Source of the DNA: Shewanella sp. UCD-KL21
GTDB taxonomy: Bacteria > Pseudomonadota > Gammaproteobacteria > Enterobacterales > Shewanellaceae
DNA: 64,000 nucleotides
Assembly (NCBI RefSeq): GCF_001957135.1
Contig: NZ_MPHK01000001.1
Coordinates: 1-64,000, forward strand
Direction: 5' to 3'
Part shown: positions 60,929-64,000 of the stretch, piece by piece
Layout of the letters: each line of letters opens with the position of its first letter
Numbering within the stretch: the first letter of the stretch is position 1
Program-made: the position numbers and the translations under genes
Notes under the pieces: generated by a model
Databases searched by the model: none
Told to the model about the DNA's origin: nothing
The model's input: the letters and a program-made list of their open reading frames with translations, nothing else

Positions 60929-63115
60929 ATGTCTGTAATTAAATCTAAATCGCCATTAGCGATTGCCATTCTTGCCGCTTTATCTACTTCCGTTGTTGCG
61001 CAAACAGAAAATGTTGAACGTGTGGCGCCCGCTGCTGAAAAAATGGAAGTCATAGTGGTTAACGCTGACTTTAGTAACATTGCCCTTGAAAAAGTGCCTT
61101 CCAGTGTGACCGTCATCGATAGCCAACAATTACAAGATGAAGGCGCTCAACATTTTGAAGATGTATTAAACTCAATTGCTAACTTCAACTGGTCTGGTGG
61201 CAGCTCTCGGCCTAAGTATTTTCAAATTCGTGGTGTGGGTGAGCAAGAAGAATATCAAGGCGCGCCAAATTCGTCAGTTGGCTTCATTGTTGATGATATC
61301 GATTTATCCGGTATCGGCATGGTGTCGAGCATGTACGATATGCAACAGGTTGAAGTACTTCGTGGCCCACAAGGCACACAATATGGCGCCAATGCGTTAG
61401 CGGGTCTTATATACCTTAAAAGTAACGATCCCACAGATGTGTTTGAACATGGCGCACAAGTCTCTCTCGGTGACGATGACTTACAAACTTTCTCCGGTTT
61501 TAGCTCTGGCCCAATTACCGATTCAGGTAAGCTACTTTATCGGGTGTCCTTAGAGCAGCATTCGCAAAATGGTTACCGCGACAATACTTATCTAGAGCGT
61601 GAAGATACTAATGGCCGTGACGAATTCACTGCCCGCGCTAAATTGCGTTGGTATGCAGCTGATGATGTGCAACTGGATTTAACCTTTCTACATGCTAATT
61701 TTGATAATGGTTATGATGCCTGGACGTTAGATAATAATGGCTTTGAAACCATTACCGATAAGCCCGGTGTTGATACACAAAAGACCACTGGCGCTGGCTT
61801 AAAAGCCATTTTTACCAGCTTTGATAAATTCGAACTGACCTCGTTAACCTCATTTGCGCAAACCGATCATCACCATAATTATGACGGCGATTGGGGCAAC
61901 CCTGATTATTGGGCATCAAAACAGTGTACCGCGTATGATGACAACTGGAATGAAGTAGGAACAGAACCTTGTGTTTATGATTACACCTGGGATAAACAGG
62001 GTGAACGTAAAACTGTATCGCAGGAATTTCGTCTGAGCTCTAATGAGGCAGGTAAGATTTTTGCCGATTCAACCGACTGGTTAGTAGGCTTGTACGGTAT
62101 GAACTTACAAGAAGATAATGATTTATATTCTGAATACAATGGCTGGGCTGATGAAGTGCTGCAATCGGAATATGAAGCGACCAACTATGCTATTTTTGTT
62201 CAAACCGATACTCAATTTGCTAATGGTTATGTATTTTCAGCTGGGGTTCGTTTAGAGCGCCGAGAAAGTGAATATTCAGATAGTAATGGCGATGAATTCT
62301 CACCTAGCGAAAACATGTGGGGCGGTCATTTAGCGCTATCTAAAGCCATAAACCAAGACCACAACACCTACTTACGTATTGCCCGCGGTTATAAAGCGGG
62401 TGGCTTTAACATGACATTGCCTGCTGAATTAGCCGATAAAAAAGAGTTTGATACTGAAATCTTATATAACTATGAATTAGGGCTTAAATCTTCGTGGCTA
62501 CAAGGTCAATTAGACACCAATCTGGCATTCTTCTATATGGATAGACGCGATCAGCAAGTAGCGGCATCACAGCAAGACCCAGATGATCAGCAGCGCTTCA
62601 TTCTATTTACCGAAAATGCAGGTAGCGCCGAAAACTACGGCGCCGAAATCGACTTTACCTACTATGCCACCGATAACATTCAATTCTACGGCAGTGCAGG
62701 TTGGTTGGAAGCCACCTATGGTGATTATCAATACAATGATAAATATGGCAATGTCGTTGATTTAACAGGTCGAGAGCAAGCCCATGCGCCTAAGTTTACC
62801 TACAGCGCAGGCATGAGCTATGTCAGCGATTCTGGCTGGTTCACCAATATCAATGCCAGTGGTAAAAGTGATTTCTACTACTCTGATAGTAATGAATCAA
62901 AGTCAGACGCCTATACCATTTTTAATGCCCGAGTCGGTTATGAATCACAAATGTGGTCAGCGTACTTATGGGGTCGTAACTTATTTGATGAGCAATACGG
63001 CGTCAGAGGTTTCTACTTTGGTAATGAGCCAGACTTAGATTGGGCTGATAAACAATATGTACGTTTCGGCGATCCACGTCAGCTAGGTATTACTTTAAAC
63101 GTCAAGTTTATGTAG
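60929..63115 (+). CDS. TonB-dependent receptor, probable thiamine uptake
   Basis: This 728-residue outer-membrane receptor has a signal peptide (SPLAIAILAALSTSVVA-QTE), a TonB-box region (MEVIVVNADFSNIALEKVPS), a plug with IRGVGEQEEYQGAPNSSVGF and VEVLRGPQGTQYGANALAGL, and a barrel ending VRFGDPRQLGITLNVKFM. The riboswitch in its leader implies that its substrate is thiamine or a thiamine derivative, since TPP-regulated TonB receptors are a known class of predicted thiamine transporters. Downstream genes for a YkoF-like thiamine-binding protein and a PnuC-type transporter support this. Confidence 0.92.
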   Translation: MSVIKSKSPLAIAILAALSTSVVAQTENVERVAPAAEKMEVIVVNADFSNIALEKVPSSVTVIDSQQLQDEGAQHFEDVLNSIANFNWSGGSSRPKYFQIRGVGEQEEYQGAPNSSVGFIVDDIDLSGIGMVSSMYDMQQVEVLRGPQGTQYGANALAGLIYLKSNDPTDVFEHGAQVSLGDDDLQTFSGFSSGPITDSGKLLYRVSLEQHSQNGYRDNTYLEREDTNGRDEFTARAKLRWYAADDVQLDLTFLHANFDNGYDAWTLDNNGFETITDKPGVDTQKTTGAGLKAIFTSFDKFELTSLTSFAQTDHHHNYDGDWGNPDYWASKQCTAYDDNWNEVGTEPCVYDYTWDKQGERKTVSQEFRLSSNEAGKIFADSTDWLVGLYGMNLQEDNDLYSEYNGWADEVLQSEYEATNYAIFVQTDTQFANGYVFSAGVRLERRESEYSDSNGDEFSPSENMWGGHLALSKAINQDHNTYLRIARGYKAGGFNMTLPAELADKKEFDTEILYNYELGLKSSWLQGQLDTNLAFFYMDRRDQQVAASQQDPDDQQRFILFTENAGSAENYGAEIDFTYYATDNIQFYGSAGWLEATYGDYQYNDKYGNVVDLTGREQAHAPKFTYSAGMSYVSDSGWFTNINASGKSDFYYSDSNESKSDAYTIFNARVGYESQMWSAYLWGRNLFDEQYGVRGFYFGNEPDLDWADKQYVRFGDPRQLGITLNVKFM

Positions 63116-63206
63116 CTTGGTCGCAAACTATGTTAATTAAGTGGGGCTGTTAACCTATTGGGTTACAGTTAACTTATTTAATAATAACAATGCGTAACAC
63201 TAAATT

Positions 63207-63264
63207 ACCGTCATGTTCTGAAAAGTTTTTTAGCTTAAACTTTGATAGACTATGACGGTATTTT
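63207..63264 (+). terminator. Long-loop inverted repeat between receptor and YkoF-like gene
   Basis: ACCGTCAT (63207-63214) pairs with ATGACGGT (63252-63259), followed by ATTTTT. The 37-nt loop makes it a weak terminator or attenuator candidate. Confidence 0.4.
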
Positions 63265-63285
63265 TATCACGATTAAGGAATTTCC

Positions 63286-63546
63286 ATGAAATTGACTGCC
63301 GAAATCAGCATGTATCCATTTAATGAAAACTATTTAGACCCGATAAAGTGGTTTATTGGCCGAGTAGATAGCTACCCTAATATTGAACGTAAAACCAATG
63401 CGATGGCGACTCAGGTGTGTGGTGAATACGCAGATGTGATGGCCATGCTGGCAACCGAAATGGAAGCGGCCCATCAAAAATGGGGCAAAGCAGTATTTGT
63501 ATGTAAATTTATTGGTGGCGAGCTCGATTTAAGCCACACTGAATAA
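63286..63546 (+). CDS. YkoF/MTH1187-like thiamine-binding protein
   Basis: This 86-residue cytoplasmic protein has a ferredoxin-like alpha/beta fold. It resembles the thiamine-binding family that includes yeast/MTH1187-type proteins and the repeats of Bacillus YkoF (LTAEISMYPFNENYLDPIKW, NAMATQVCGEYADVMAMLAT, AVFVCKFIGGELDL). YkoF binds the hydroxymethylpyrimidine part of thiamine. It sits between the TPP-riboswitch TonB receptor and a PnuC-type transporter gene, 40 nt before the latter, which fits a thiamine salvage role. AAGGAA precedes the ATG. Confidence 0.8.
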   Translation: MKLTAEISMYPFNENYLDPIKWFIGRVDSYPNIERKTNAMATQVCGEYADVMAMLATEMEAAHQKWGKAVFVCKFIGGELDLSHTE

Positions 63547-63586
63547 CCTATAAATTCATCATAGTAATGAAATAGTAGCCAAGCTT

Positions 63587-64000
63587 ATGTTATCTGAGAT
63601 AGTTCAATCAATACAAATTGCCATTAATGAAGTGTCTGTAATGACAGGCTGGGAAGCTGTTGCAGTGATTCTGGCAATTGCGTATTTGATATTAGCCATG
63701 AAAACCAATATCTGGTGTTGGGCGGCAGCCTTTGCCAGTACTGCCATATACACAGTGCTGTTTTGGAATGTGTCATTATTGATGGAATCAGTGCTAAATG
63801 TGTATTACATGGCGATGGCGATTTATGGCTTTTGGCTGTGGCGCTATAGTGCTGACAGTCGACATCAAACTGAACTGCCAATTATTAGTTGGTCGCTAAA
63901 TAAACACTTAGTGATTATTGCCGTTACTAGCTGTGTGTCCTTGATTGTGGGCTACTTAATGGCCACGAATACAAGTGCTTCGTTTCCATACCTTGATGCA
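63587..64000 (+). CDS. pnuC: PnuC-family transporter, probable thiamine (cut by window end)
   Basis: From ATG 63587 the frame runs open to the window edge (138 codons). It encodes several spans typical of PnuC/PnuT facilitators (GWEAVAVILAIAYLILAMKT, NIWCWAAAFASTAIYTVLFW, VYYMAMAIYGFWLWR with the W-x-x-W substrate-site region). PnuC proteins import nicotinamide riboside, but the PnuT branch imports thiamine. Position behind the TPP-regulated receptor and YkoF-like gene argues for PnuT. The kinase usually encoded next is outside the window. Confidence 0.85.
   Translation, partial: MLSEIVQSIQIAINEVSVMTGWEAVAVILAIAYLILAMKTNIWCWAAAFASTAIYTVLFWNVSLLMESVLNVYYMAMAIYGFWLWRYSADSRHQTELPIISWSLNKHLVIIAVTSCVSLIVGYLMATNTSASFPYLDA

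Overview
The window looks like chromosome of a Shewanella-type gammaproteobacterium. The reasons are a Shewanella-style small periplasmic tetraheme cytochrome (cctA), an N-terminal OsmC domain fused to YcaO, a bioA / bioBFCD divergon, htpX, hinT-ycfL, a complete curli locus and several TonB-dependent receptors, with moderate-to-low GC and AT-rich intergenic DNA. Species assignment is inference; no rRNA or tRNA gene was seen.

Layout. 1-300: 3' end of an IS4-family transposase. 0.3-10.9 kb: housekeeping and orphan genes (M17 aminopeptidase, a LETM1-like small protein, a frameshifted N5-carboxyethylornithine synthase, OsmC-YcaO, an AlkD-type HEAT-repeat protein, two small genes of which one is broken by an amber codon, the ABC-F ATPase YbiT, and MepA). 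11.1-21 kb: a putative hydroxy-acid/sugar-acid utilisation cluster made of an FMN 2-hydroxyacid oxidase, an NAD-type 2-hydroxyacid dehydrogenase, a divergent Crp/Fnr-type regulator, an IlvD/Edd dehydratase, a GntP permease and a TonB receptor. Three promoter regions in it carry dyads around the same ACAAATGT core, a candidate local regulon. 21-28 kb: small membrane proteins, a GNAT, an HD phosphohydrolase, a porin, an unrecognised outer-membrane barrel and a pentapeptide-repeat protein. 28-33.4 kb: biotin synthesis (bioA opposite bioBFCD).

34.0-38.4 kb is the accessory island. It holds the C-terminal wreck of an integron integrase (nonsense codon plus a 13-bp tandem duplication), cut at about 34378 where a 5'-truncated foreign-looking surface or phage-like ORF begins. 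A RAYT (REP-associated) transposase, a probably truncated GNAT, a small membrane protein and a DUF5655-type gene follow, resembling decayed integron-cassette cargo.

39-43.5 kb: a haem-type TonB receptor, HtpX and CctA. 43.6-52.6 kb: nitrate assimilation (nasA-cobA-GT3-like-nasT-like, then nirBD). A sigma54 promoter with an NtrC-like site precedes nasA. A second sigma54-like promoter precedes a leader with a strong intrinsic terminator in front of nirBD, so the ANTAR protein encoded just upstream is a good candidate antiterminator. 53-58 kb: curli locus csgB-csgA-(terminator)-csgD-like-csgEFG, with a very large CsgA of about 20 curlin repeats. 58.6-60.5 kb: hinT, a tandem hot-dog thioesterase and ycfL. 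60.6-64 kb: a TPP riboswitch with a hairpin that sequesters the Shine-Dalgarno sequence, controlling a TonB receptor, followed by a YkoF-like thiamine-binding protein and a PnuC-type transporter that runs off the window; together these form a thiamine scavenging module.

Across the window many intergenic spots carry 12-20 bp imperfect tandem duplications, several overlapping start or stop codons.
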